In this document: positions 10,201 through 16,126 of the stretch, piece by piece | Layout: every line of letters starts with the position of its first letter | Position numbering within the stretch: position 1 is the first letter of the stretch | Source: Helicobacter cetorum | GTDB taxonomy: Bacteria > Campylobacterota > Campylobacteria > Campylobacterales > Helicobacteraceae | Length of the DNA stretch: 64,000 nt | Direction of reading: 5' to 3' | Assembly: GCF_900198405.1 (NCBI RefSeq) | Contig: NZ_FZMR01000019.1 | Coordinates: forward strand, 1 to 64,000 | Notes under the pieces: model-generated | Seen by the model: only the letters and a program-made list of their open reading frames with translations | Databases searched by the model: none | What the model was told of the DNA's origin: nothing | Made by a program: the position numbers and the translations under genes

Positions 10201-10377
10201 CAATCTGCTCCTAGTGCAAACTACAATGCTAATTTTAATGCGATAAAACCTGCCACAGAAAAACAAATTAAATTCGCACAAGACTTAGCCCAAAAACACA
10301 ATACCACTCTTCCATCAGATTATAAGACCAACTCTAAAAGTTGCAATCATTTTATCAACGAATGGAAAGCAAAATAA
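7210..10377 (+). CDS. UPF1-like SF1 helicase, accessory
   Basis: A 1055-residue protein with the motor of a superfamily 1 DNA/RNA helicase of the UPF1/Dna2 type. Walker A GPPGTGKTT is at about residues 294-302, the DEAD-equivalent DEAGQA near 721, motif III VGDPAQIEP near 745, motif V TVHTFQGKEA near 910, and motif VI AATRAK near 949. All core motifs look intact. A charged, coiled-coil-like stretch of about 110 residues interrupts the two RecA-like halves around 500-610. The last 45 residues (ATEKQIKFAQDLA...) resemble a short C-terminal module I associate with DNA-processing proteins of mobile elements. The N-terminal 250 residues are not recognised. It stands alone between tRNA-Leu and xseA, so a defence or mobile-element role is possible but unproven. 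Confidence 0.85.
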   Translation: MTGQQENILDAYIMIEHLSEGAINKKDKSLNALSHLTIPMNYNSLESYDFKSLFHQALENFKKREKINNDKKLALVCYFGIFAFEEIETILKEKYNITKQDENKVKSDKFSLILAFDKNLNFIEEQLFYTMSAYVRKNKDITDALETIEQDLKDKLIKQFEEEKKDFNEVFLQFCKEYSVNEDNFRFCFVKNSETELINLHSFFIKDLKMAKSLNNANVNTYLSECDITKRQNCDSHKDSPNFNPKTLNEILAPKNYPLGRFTNEYPPRFMQQIAINLALSEKSGFLRSVNGPPGTGKTTLLKDIFADLIVRQAYEIAQLDDKVIINQTKLSKNEMQNLGILPESIADKNIMVASSNNSAVQNIVKELPKNEQIAVIFKALAEKIDYFKEVANDEENNDNWGLFALEGGASANVKKILHKLDSVVKILKELKTNQEIKHACKAMLKATLKAYFPIDLAYLDMFDCADLDMQEEKDNFDIYKAFLVLYDYVEKLQIKTQATSEQSRPLMEQYVKERNKFLKEKTQKQTNLNARITELELYRDNEPKRLEILKNKLQNTNDAKIKEKITKDIKALENGIDKSIQDNKQWFETWLTNKEQSLNALKQQIQGDNILDFSLSYEKLQKSNPWFNDKFRNLQSQLFLLALGVKKQFLCDNVEHLENAFNIWSNPNKLENIENKKELLKNAFNWINCAIPVISTTFASFSRMFSALENETNFIGNLFIDEAGQATPQSAIGALFRAKRVLAVGDPAQIEPVVTLESAMFNIIAKKHQVNEHFLSDETSIQSLIDHISLYGYYKKNGSYIGIPLWVHNRCDSPMFDIANKISYDNLMVQGRDNTKGLAIFYDIKGKARDKFVEEQAEFLKQEIAKRLEKDPTLKDEIYVISPFNNVAFQLSQKLKDYGFRYKKNVGTVHTFQGKEAKIVYLVLGADNTAQNKGAANWAVGKPNILNVAATRAKNEFYIIGDIDVYKNLGCMKEAYKLLEIKTDQNKSEKQQTFTKQSAPSANYNANFNAIKPATEKQIKFAQDLAQKHNTTLPSDYKTNSKSCNHFINEWKAK

Positions 10378-10499
10378 TGAAACAACCCAGATAAAACTAA
10401 AAACATTCAATAATTTAAAAACAAAAAAATGATACTTAAAATCATAGAAACTTGGTAATGACTTTTAAAAGCAAGTATATCAAAGTTTTTGATTCTAAC

Positions 10500-11762
10500 C
10501 TACACTCTATCAACACTCAAAATTTCCGCCCCCACTTTGATTCTTTCATTACTCAATTCAATTCTATCACTAGGTTTTAACTTCTCTAATTCTATAGCCT
10601 TGTTATCTTTACTAACAAACGCTCCAAATTTAGGTAATTTCAAATTCGCATAAGCGAGTTTAAGAGCGTTTTCTAACGCTTTCAAACGCTCTGTTTTAGC
10701 TTGTAAAAAAGGATTTGTTAGCATTTGGGTAGTTGCATTTTCTAAAAGCATTTTTTTAAGGCGTAACATTTCCAAAGCCTTACTTTCTAAAGCAATTTTT
10801 AGATTCTTAAGTTTTAAAGAATGCAAGTGGTGCTTATTTTCAAAACTCAATCGTTTTAAAGAAGTCTCTAAATGCTCTAAAACCGCCTTTTTTTGACTAA
10901 ATAACACTCTAAAATAGCGTTGCAATTTTAAGTGGTATTCATCAAGGCGTTGAAGCCATTCATCACTACTAGGAAGTAGAATTTCCATCGCATTTGAAGG
11001 CGTAGAAGCCCTTAAATCGGCCACCAAATCACTCAATAAAAAATCGCTTTCATGCCCTATAGCAGAAATAGTGAAAGTTTTAGCTAAAAATAACGCATCA
11101 GCAATTTTTTCATCATTGAAAGAATACAAATCTTCCATGCTCCCCCCACCCCTAGCGACAACAATCGCATCAAAAGCCTTTGGTGTGTTATAAAAACTAT
11201 CCGCATAAGCGATGTTTTCCACCACGCTTTTTACGCATAATTCCCCTTGCATTAAAGTGTCTATACAGACTAATTCACACATAGGCCATCGTTTGAAAGC
11301 AATTTTTTTCATATCAGCCAAAGCGGCGGAGCTTTTTGAAGTGATTAACGCCACACGCTTAGGAAAGTTTGGTTTAGGTAGTTTATGGGCTTTATCAAAA
11401 TAGCCCTTAAGGCGTAATTTCTCTTTAAGTTGCTCTAAAGCTAGGGCTAATGAACCTAACTCTTTAGGCTCTAATTCTAAGCATTTGATTTGATACTCCC
11501 CCCTTGGAGTGTATACACTAACAGCTCCAAAAACAATGACTTCTTGCCCATCTTTTAAAGCGAATTTGAGCCTACTAGCATTGCCCTTAAACAAAACGCA
11601 TTTAATCACAGAGTGGCTGTCTTTCAAAGAAAAATACACATGCCCACTCGCCTTATGAATAGTTAGATTACTGATTTCACCTTGAACTCGCACTTGTAAA
11701 AAAGTCGTTTCTAAAAGGGCTTGGATTTGAGCGTTTAATTCGCTCACGCCTAACACACTCAT
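10500..11762 (-). CDS. xseA: Exodeoxyribonuclease VII large subunit XseA
   Basis: A 420-residue catalytic subunit of exonuclease VII, which degrades single-stranded DNA into short oligonucleotides together with XseB. It has an N-terminal OB-fold (VRVQGEISNLT...GHVYFSLKD), a central nuclease domain with VVARGGGSMEDLYSFNDE, and a coiled-coil C-terminal half. The ATG at 11762 is chosen over a GTG four codons earlier because it matches the usual start MSVLGVSE and has AAAAGAGAG upstream. It is the last gene of the leftward purA operon (HP0259 equivalent). Confidence 0.95.
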   Translation of the reverse strand: MSVLGVSELNAQIQALLETTFLQVRVQGEISNLTIHKASGHVYFSLKDSHSVIKCVLFKGNASRLKFALKDGQEVIVFGAVSVYTPRGEYQIKCLELEPKELGSLALALEQLKEKLRLKGYFDKAHKLPKPNFPKRVALITSKSSAALADMKKIAFKRWPMCELVCIDTLMQGELCVKSVVENIAYADSFYNTPKAFDAIVVARGGGSMEDLYSFNDEKIADALFLAKTFTISAIGHESDFLLSDLVADLRASTPSNAMEILLPSSDEWLQRLDEYHLKLQRYFRVLFSQKKAVLEHLETSLKRLSFENKHHLHSLKLKNLKIALESKALEMLRLKKMLLENATTQMLTNPFLQAKTERLKALENALKLAYANLKLPKFGAFVSKDNKAIELEKLKPSDRIELSNERIKVGAEILSVDRV

Positions 11763-11780
11763 TTTAATAAACACTCTCTT

Positions 11781-12815
11781 TTATAAAAGCCGTGTAATAT
11801 CATTAAACAGCCCCAAAAACATCACAAACACTAAAAACCCTACCCCTACTAACCATAGCATGTTGAGAATAGGTGTGGGTAAGGTCGTTTTAAACAAACT
11901 TTTAAAAATGACCCCTAGCATCTGTGCTCCATCTAGTGCTGGAATAGGCAATAAATTTAAAATCCCTAAATTGATAGACAAAAACGCCCCAAATAATAAT
12001 AGCGTGCTAAAACTATTCGCATGGCTTAATGCCCCCACAATACCTATTACCCCACTTAATTCTTTAGGCGATGCGCTTCCTATAATCAAACGCCTTAAAG
12101 AGTCTATAATCAAATCAACGCCTTCTTTAAATCTATTTAAAGCAAGTTTGAACGCTTGAAAAAACGAATAAGAGACAATACCTACCTTTTGAATATTGGG
12201 TTTAATGCCAATCACTTTATATTTCATCATTTCGTTAGATTCATTAGGAATCACGACATTTTTAGGAGTTATTCGCTTTTCTAAAATGTGGTTGTTGCGC
12301 TCTATTTCTAGGATTAACTCACCTTGAGACTTTCGCACTTCTAGCCCAATATCATTCCAATGCACTATAGGCACACCATTGATTGAAAGGATTTTATCCC
12401 CCTTTAATAGCCCTGCTTCTAAAGCGTTGTTTTCTAAATCGCCAATGATAGGCAGTAAGGCTTTTTCCCCACTAAGTGCTAGAAAAAAATACACTAAAAT
12501 CGCAAAAAGGAAGTTAAAAAACGCCCCCCCAAAAAGTATCCATAATTTTTGAAAAGAGCTTTTTTGTGCGTAACTATCACTATGTTTATTTTCATCGCTC
12601 TCTTCTTTATCCATACCTTTTAATTTTACATAGCCCCCAAGCGGAATCAAAGACAAAGCAAATTGTGTGTTAAAAAGCTTAAAAAAACAAAGTTTTTTAC
12701 CAAAACCGATGCTAAAAACTTCTACCTTCACCCCACAAATTCTAGCGATAGTAAAATGCCCTAGCTCATGGATAAAGATTAAAAACGCTAACATTAAAAT
12801 GGCTATGACTAACAT
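11781..12815 (-). CDS. rseP: Site-2 protease RseP (M50 family)
   Basis: A 344-residue intramembrane zinc metalloprotease that cuts transmembrane segments, for example of anti-sigma factors or signal-peptide remnants. The zinc motif HELGH is at residues 16-20 inside the first membrane segment, a PDZ domain with LLKGDKILSINGVPI lies near residue 115-130, and the second active-site motif NLLPIPALDGA is near residue 295. A G7 run occurs in the codons for ILFGGAFF (12534-12540 on the plus strand). AAAGGA precedes the ATG. It sits in an operon between the MotE-like gene and xseA (HP0258 equivalent). Confidence 0.92.
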   Translation of the reverse strand: MLVIAILMLAFLIFIHELGHFTIARICGVKVEVFSIGFGKKLCFFKLFNTQFALSLIPLGGYVKLKGMDKEESDENKHSDSYAQKSSFQKLWILFGGAFFNFLFAILVYFFLALSGEKALLPIIGDLENNALEAGLLKGDKILSINGVPIVHWNDIGLEVRKSQGELILEIERNNHILEKRITPKNVVIPNESNEMMKYKVIGIKPNIQKVGIVSYSFFQAFKLALNRFKEGVDLIIDSLRRLIIGSASPKELSGVIGIVGALSHANSFSTLLLFGAFLSINLGILNLLPIPALDGAQMLGVIFKSLFKTTLPTPILNMLWLVGVGFLVFVMFLGLFNDITRLL

Positions 12816-12824
12816 GCTTATCCT

Positions 12825-13502
12825 TTATTTTGTAGGGTTTTCTTTAGCATTAGCTTGTGGAGGTGTGGGCGTAGTGGGTGCAATAGGAGCTTGAGGCTCT
12901 GTAGGGACTTTTGGGGCATTAGCATTTGGCTTTTTTGTATCAATATCTCGTGGGGATTTTTGCCATAATTTAGTCAAATCAGCCGCCTTTTTGGGATCCA
13001 TTTTAGCTAGAATCTTTCCTAATTCTTGGGGCTTTAATGCCATTAAAATTTCTAGGGCGTTTTGAGTGGGTAAATTTTCTAAAATCAAAGCAGATTTAGA
13101 ATCTTTCATCTTAGAATAAGTCTCGCCAATCTTACTCGCCTTAGCTTGGCGGATTTGTTTTAAAATTTGTTCATCTTCTTCTACCAAACTCTCCAAACGC
13201 TTTTTTTCTGTTTCTTGCAAGACCCTAAAAGCCTCTTCTTTAGTCGCTAGGGCTTTTGTTTTTTTGTCTATATCTTTTTCTTTTTTATCCAACAAATCAT
13301 TTTTTTCTTGTAAAAGGCGTTCGCTTTCGGCTTGTAAAACCTTGAAAGAACGCTCTTTTTGGTTTAATTGCTCCAACTCTTCTTTAATCTCAGCTTTTTT
13401 GGATTCAAAAATCACGCTACAGCGCAACAATTCTTGGGCATCTTTTTCATCAGCCATTAATTTGATTATAAAAATAATTCCAAACAATATTATTTTATAC
13501 AT
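12825..13502 (-). CDS. MotE-like periplasmic coiled-coil protein
   Basis: About 225 residues: an N-terminal signal or anchor segment (YKIILFGIIFIIKLMA), a coiled coil from about 25 to 125, a MgtE-N-like segment (ENLPTQNALEILMALKPQELGKILAKMDP), and a Pro/Ala-rich tail. This architecture matches MotE-type proteins linked to the flagellar stator. It corresponds to HP0257 and follows a FliJ-like gene, both consistent with a motility role. The start is either the ATG at 13502 or the GTG at 13508; the gene overlaps the upstream gene's end by a few codons. Confidence 0.72.
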   Translation of the reverse strand: MYKIILFGIIFIIKLMADEKDAQELLRCSVIFESKKAEIKEELEQLNQKERSFKVLQAESERLLQEKNDLLDKKEKDIDKKTKALATKEEAFRVLQETEKKRLESLVEEDEQILKQIRQAKASKIGETYSKMKDSKSALILENLPTQNALEILMALKPQELGKILAKMDPKKAADLTKLWQKSPRDIDTKKPNANAPKVPTEPQAPIAPTTPTPPQANAKENPTK

Positions 13503-13923
13503 ACGCACTCTTTTTGGTAAAATGCAATATTAAAGCGTTTTCATCTAGCAAGGTTTGCTCTTTTTTTTCTAAGATTTTTTGAGCCTTTTTCACTTCGTTT
13601 TCCAAAAGAAACTTGGCTTTTTCTAACTCTTGGTTAGCTATGATGTAGTCTTTTTCTAGAGCATTAATTTCTTTTGTCATGTTATCAAGATCCATTTTTA
13701 TCGCAATTATTTCTACTCTTAAAGCGCTTTTTAAATGCTCTGTTTGTAAAAATAGCCCCACGCTACCAAAGCTAGGGCTATTAAAAGCACTCAAATCTTG
13801 TTGGCATGTTAGAAACTTTTTTTCAACTTGTAAAAAAACTTGGCGTTTTTCTAAAAGCTTTTGCTCTATCTTTTCTAATTCAAGCGTTTTTAATTTCACT
13901 AATACAGAAGCAAATTTTTTCAT
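13495..13923 (-). CDS. FliJ-like flagellar protein (HP0256-like)
   Basis: A 142-residue protein that is almost entirely predicted coiled coil, rich in Lys, Glu and Leu heptads. In H. pylori the gene at this position (HP0256) has been described as a FliJ homologue, a chaperone of the flagellar export apparatus that links to the FliI ATPase. Sequence alone supports only the coiled-coil nature and the context. Its ATG overlaps the stop of purA in an ATGA, and its 3' end overlaps the MotE-like gene, so the three are translationally coupled. Confidence 0.72.
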   Translation of the reverse strand: MKKFASVLVKLKTLELEKIEQKLLEKRQVFLQVEKKFLTCQQDLSAFNSPSFGSVGLFLQTEHLKSALRVEIIAIKMDLDNMTKEINALEKDYIIANQELEKAKFLLENEVKKAQKILEKKEQTLLDENALILHFTKKSAYV

Positions 13924-15155
13924 AGAAAAATCGTATCTTCTCTCTCAGGGCTTGTAGAAATGAGACTAATCTTTACCCCCACTTCTTCTTCAATAAAACG
14001 CACATAAGCTTGAGTGTTTGACTCTAAATCTTTAAAATCCCTTACTTTTTCGCTTTTTTTCCAGCCCTTAAAAGTCTTATAAATAGGCTTACATTCCCTT
14101 AAATCACTAGGAAAAGTTTCTAATCTCTCGCCTTTTTTTTCATAAGCCACACACACCTTAATTTCATCAATGTTGTCTAACACATCTAATTTCATCAGGG
14201 CTAATTGCGTGCAACCATTCAAAGCACATGCGTATTTTAAAGCCACTAAATCTAGCCAACCACAGCGTCTGGGGCGTTTGGTCGTTGTGCCAAACTCCGC
14301 CCCCTTAGTCCTTAAAATCTCGCCCATAGAAGTAACATCTTCGCTAGGAAAAGGCCCATTACCCACACGAGTAGAATACGCTTTAGTAATGCCTATGACT
14401 TCATCAATAGCCTTAGGGTTTAACCCTGTGCTTACACAAGCGCTTGCACTTGTAGTGTTAGAGCTTGTTACAAAAGGGTAAGTCCCTAAATCAATGTCTA
14501 AAAGCGTGCCTTGAGCCCCTTCTAAAAGGATTTTTTCACCCTTTTTTCTCGCTTCTATAAGCATGCTTGTCGTGTCTTTGATAAAGGGGCGGATTTTTGG
14601 GGCATAGATTTTAAAATATTCTCTTAATTCTTGTTCGTAATTTTCATCTAAACGATAAATTTCTTTAAAAGGCTCAATGGCTTTAAAATGAGCGTTTAAT
14701 TTCTCTTCTAAAACTTCATCATCTAGCAAATCCCCCATTCTCAAGCCACTTCGTGCCATTTTATCTTCATAGCAAGGGCCTATGCCTTTTTTAGTCGTGC
14801 CGATATTTTGAGACTTTTCTTTAAAGGCGTCTTTTTCTATGTGATAGGGTAAAATCATATGGGCTCTATCACTAATAAACAAACGATTTTCTAAGTTTTC
14901 AAAATGACTCATTTCTTCGCACAAATCTTTTATGCTAACCACCACCCCACTAGAAATGATATTTTTACAATTAGGATATAAAACTCCTGATGGCATTAAA
15001 TGCAAGGAATATTTAATTCCCTTATGCACGATGGTATGTCCTGCATTATGCCCGCCTTGATAACGCACTACAAAATCATAATCTTTAGCGATTCTATCTA
15101 CAATTTTTCCCTTACCTTCATCTCCCCACTGAATTCCCACAACGACATCTGCCAT
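13920..15155 (-). CDS. purA: Adenylosuccinate synthetase PurA
   Basis: A 411-residue enzyme that joins IMP and aspartate with GTP to form adenylosuccinate, the first step from IMP to AMP. The phosphate-binding loop QWGDEGKGK is at residues 9-17, followed by GGHNAGHT, and the C-terminal region has TTKRPRRCGW. The length is slightly shorter than in enterics but normal for Helicobacter. It is the promoter-proximal gene of purA, fliJ-like, motE-like, rseP, xseA. Its upstream intergenic region carries the first copy of the small-peptide unit on the opposite strand. Confidence 0.97.
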   Translation of the reverse strand: MADVVVGIQWGDEGKGKIVDRIAKDYDFVVRYQGGHNAGHTIVHKGIKYSLHLMPSGVLYPNCKNIISSGVVVSIKDLCEEMSHFENLENRLFISDRAHMILPYHIEKDAFKEKSQNIGTTKKGIGPCYEDKMARSGLRMGDLLDDEVLEEKLNAHFKAIEPFKEIYRLDENYEQELREYFKIYAPKIRPFIKDTTSMLIEARKKGEKILLEGAQGTLLDIDLGTYPFVTSSNTTSASACVSTGLNPKAIDEVIGITKAYSTRVGNGPFPSEDVTSMGEILRTKGAEFGTTTKRPRRCGWLDLVALKYACALNGCTQLALMKLDVLDNIDEIKVCVAYEKKGERLETFPSDLRECKPIYKTFKGWKKSEKVRDFKDLESNTQAYVRFIEEEVGVKISLISTSPEREDTIFL

Positions 15156-15353
15156 AAAATATTATCCTTGATGTTTAAATTAAAAAATAGACTTGAAATT
15201 TATAAAAGCTCTTTTTGTATTTTTAAAAAGTTAAATGTTTAGAATACCAAAAAAAACACAATAAAAGAAAAACTACTTCTATATTCTGCTTAAAAAATAA
15301 AAGCGTTTATGACATAAAATGGAATGCCTTAAAAAAATTAAGCTTTTTTATTT

Positions 15354-15442
15354 TATAATTAAGTTCTAGGGAAGTTGCACCGCTTAAAGAAGGTCAGAAC
15401 TTCTCTAGGCGGTTGCCCCCTAAATTCATTTAAGGAGCAACT
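15354..15442 (+). promoter_or_regulatory. Promoter and structured leader, peptide unit copy 1
   Basis: TATAAT at 15354-15359 is followed 7 bases later by TAGGG, the likely transcription start. The leader can fold two competing ways. In the first, 15366-15376 pairs with 15398-15408 over 11 bp. In the second, 15379-15386 pairs with 15406-15413 and the inner AGAAG/CTTCT extends the hairpin. Downstream, GTTGCCCC at 15412-15419 can pair with GGAGCAAC at 15434-15441, covering the Shine-Dalgarno with a single mismatch. The same elements recur in two other copies. Pairings were read by eye. Confidence 0.7.
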
Positions 15443-15502
15443 ATGAAAATCATTGCAATTATAGCATTATTATGCATGGTTTTAGTAACTTTTTGTTATT
15501 AA
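15443..15502 (+). CDS. 19-residue hydrophobic peptide, copy 1
   Basis: Encodes MKIIAIIALLCMVLVTFCY after an AAGGAG ribosome site. The peptide is a single membrane-spanning-length hydrophobic stretch with two cysteines. Two further copies exist in the window, at 15748 and 21818 (minus); LLCMVLVTFC is identical in all three, and the leader, hairpin and tail are conserved. I do not recognise the peptide; it does not resemble the AapA toxins I remember from H. pylori. By size, hydrophobicity, multicopy state and RNA structure it is a candidate type I toxin acting at the inner membrane. It could instead be a small regulatory peptide. Confidence 0.7.
   Translation: MKIIAIIALLCMVLVTFCY
15458..15466 (-). 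promoter_or_regulatory. Antisense extended -10 box in peptide copy 1
   Basis: On the minus strand this reads TGCTATAAT, an extended -10 promoter inside the peptide ORF. RNA started about 7 bases on would run leftward across the start codon, Shine-Dalgarno and leader. The same box is in both other copies at the same codons (ATT ATA GCA). Confidence 0.55.
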
Positions 15503-15508
15503 AACCTT

Positions 15509-15553
15509 GAGAGAGCTTTTTTTAAGGCTCTCTCTTTATTGCAATGTTTTCAT
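15509..15553 (+). terminator. 3' hairpin and start-complementary tail, copy 1
   Basis: GAGAGAGC at 15509-15516 pairs with GCTCTCTC at 15527-15534 around a T-rich loop and is followed by TTTATT. The next bases, ATTGCAATGTTTTCAT at 15538-15553, are complementary to the peptide's start region (ATGAAAATCATTGCAAT) with one bulge. The hairpin may be a terminator or a 3' stability element. Confidence 0.6.
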
Positions 15554-15652
15554 TATTTTTTAAAACCCTTTTTAATAACTTCATCGCAATTAAACTGATA
15601 ATTAAAAATAAAAAATATTTAAATTTAAAGATAAGCCGAAAGTATTTTGAGT

Positions 15653-15747
15653 TATAATCAAATTCTAGGGAAGTTATGCCGCCTAAAGAAGGTAACGACT
15701 TCTCTAGGCGGTTACTCTCTCTAAACTTAAGATTTAAAGGAGTAATC
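15653..15747 (+). promoter_or_regulatory. Promoter and structured leader, peptide unit copy 2
   Basis: TATAAT at 15653-15658 is followed 7 bases later by TAGGG. The hairpin 15678-15685 with 15705-15712 is fully paired, with the inner AGAAG/CTTCT kept. The Shine-Dalgarno segment GGAGTAATC at 15739-15747 pairs with GGTTACTCT at 15710-15718. Compared with copy 1, a G-C pair in this helix is replaced by A-T, a compensatory change that supports the pairing. Confidence 0.7.
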
Positions 15748-15807
15748 ATGAATTACATTGTGATTATAGCACTTTTGTGCATGGTTTTAGTAACTTTTTG
15801 TTATTAA
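15748..15807 (+). CDS. 19-residue hydrophobic peptide, copy 2
   Basis: Encodes MNYIVIIALLCMVLVTFCY after AAAGGAG. It differs from copy 1 only in residues 2-3 and 5. It lies about 245 bases downstream of copy 1 on the same strand, with its own -10 box, leader and 3' hairpin, so it is an independent transcription unit in a tandem duplication. Function unknown; candidate type I toxin. Confidence 0.7.
   Translation: MNYIVIIALLCMVLVTFCY
15763..15771 (-). promoter_or_regulatory. Antisense extended -10 box in peptide copy 2
   Basis: Reads TGCTATAAT on the minus strand, in the same codons as in copy 1, although flanking codons differ. It would drive RNA across the start codon and leader of copy 2. 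Confidence 0.55.
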
Positions 15808-15813
15808 AACATG

Positions 15814-15855
15814 GGGGAGTTTATCATAACTCCCCTTTAATTGCAATGTTTTCAT
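15814..15855 (+). terminator. 3' hairpin and start-complementary tail, copy 2
   Basis: GGGGAGTT at 15814-15821 pairs with AACTCCCC at 15828-15835, followed by TTT. The stem sequence differs completely from copies 1 and 3 but the structure is kept. The tail ATTGCAATGTTTTCAT at 15840-15855 is identical to copy 1 and can pair with this copy's start region using two G-U pairs and a small internal loop. Confidence 0.6.
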
Positions 15856-15961
15856 CAGGCTTTCTTTTTTAATTTTTAAGAAATTTTATTTTTTATACTT
15901 CGTTTTATGATTTTCAGTTTTGATTTTTTTTAAATACTTTTTATTTCTTGCTTTTAAAAAA

Positions 15962-16052
15962 GCAAGCTCTTTTGTTATATCTTTTTTTAAAAATGCCTTT
16001 GGTATTTTTATGCTTATTATCAATACAACAAGTAAAAGCTATAAAGAATATT
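15962..16052 (+). repeat. Inverted repeat block, left arm
   Basis: About 90 bases similar, by eye at roughly three quarters of positions, to the reverse complement of 21943-22038. Shared stretches include CAAGCTCTTT, CCTTTGG, TTATTATCAAT and AGTAAAAGCTATA. In the right arm this block sits directly upstream of peptide copy 3, so the left arm may be what remains of a fourth peptide unit whose gene was lost. The rest of 15856-16080 shows no gene. Confidence 0.55.
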
Positions 16053-16080
16053 TAAAAAGTTATTTGATGTGGTTATTAAG

Positions 16081-16107
16081 AAAAAAAGTCTCTCTAAAAA
16101 GAGACTT
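16081..16107 (-). terminator. Intrinsic terminator after Hop gene
   Basis: On the minus strand AAGTCTCT and AGAGACTT form an 8-bp stem followed by a run of seven T. It lies 20 bases past the stop of the leftward outer-membrane protein gene. Confidence 0.75.
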
Positions 16108-16126
16108 AGAGATATGCTAAGTTTTT

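Noticed and set aside
7042-10500. tRNA-Leu as attachment site of an integrated element carrying the helicase
   Set aside because: I found no repeat of the tRNA 3' end after the helicase gene and no integrase gene.
15366-15413. H-type pseudoknot in the peptide-unit leader
   Set aside because: The two helices interleave, but their 3' arms overlap with no connecting loop, so both cannot form fully; competing hairpins are the better reading.
15522-15749. A 75-codon frame on the minus strand, and a 66-codon frame at 15920-16120 (+)
   Set aside because: The first runs antisense through peptide copy 2's leader and the copy 1 hairpin; neither has a ribosome site or recognisable protein features. 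They are by-products of AT-rich DNA.
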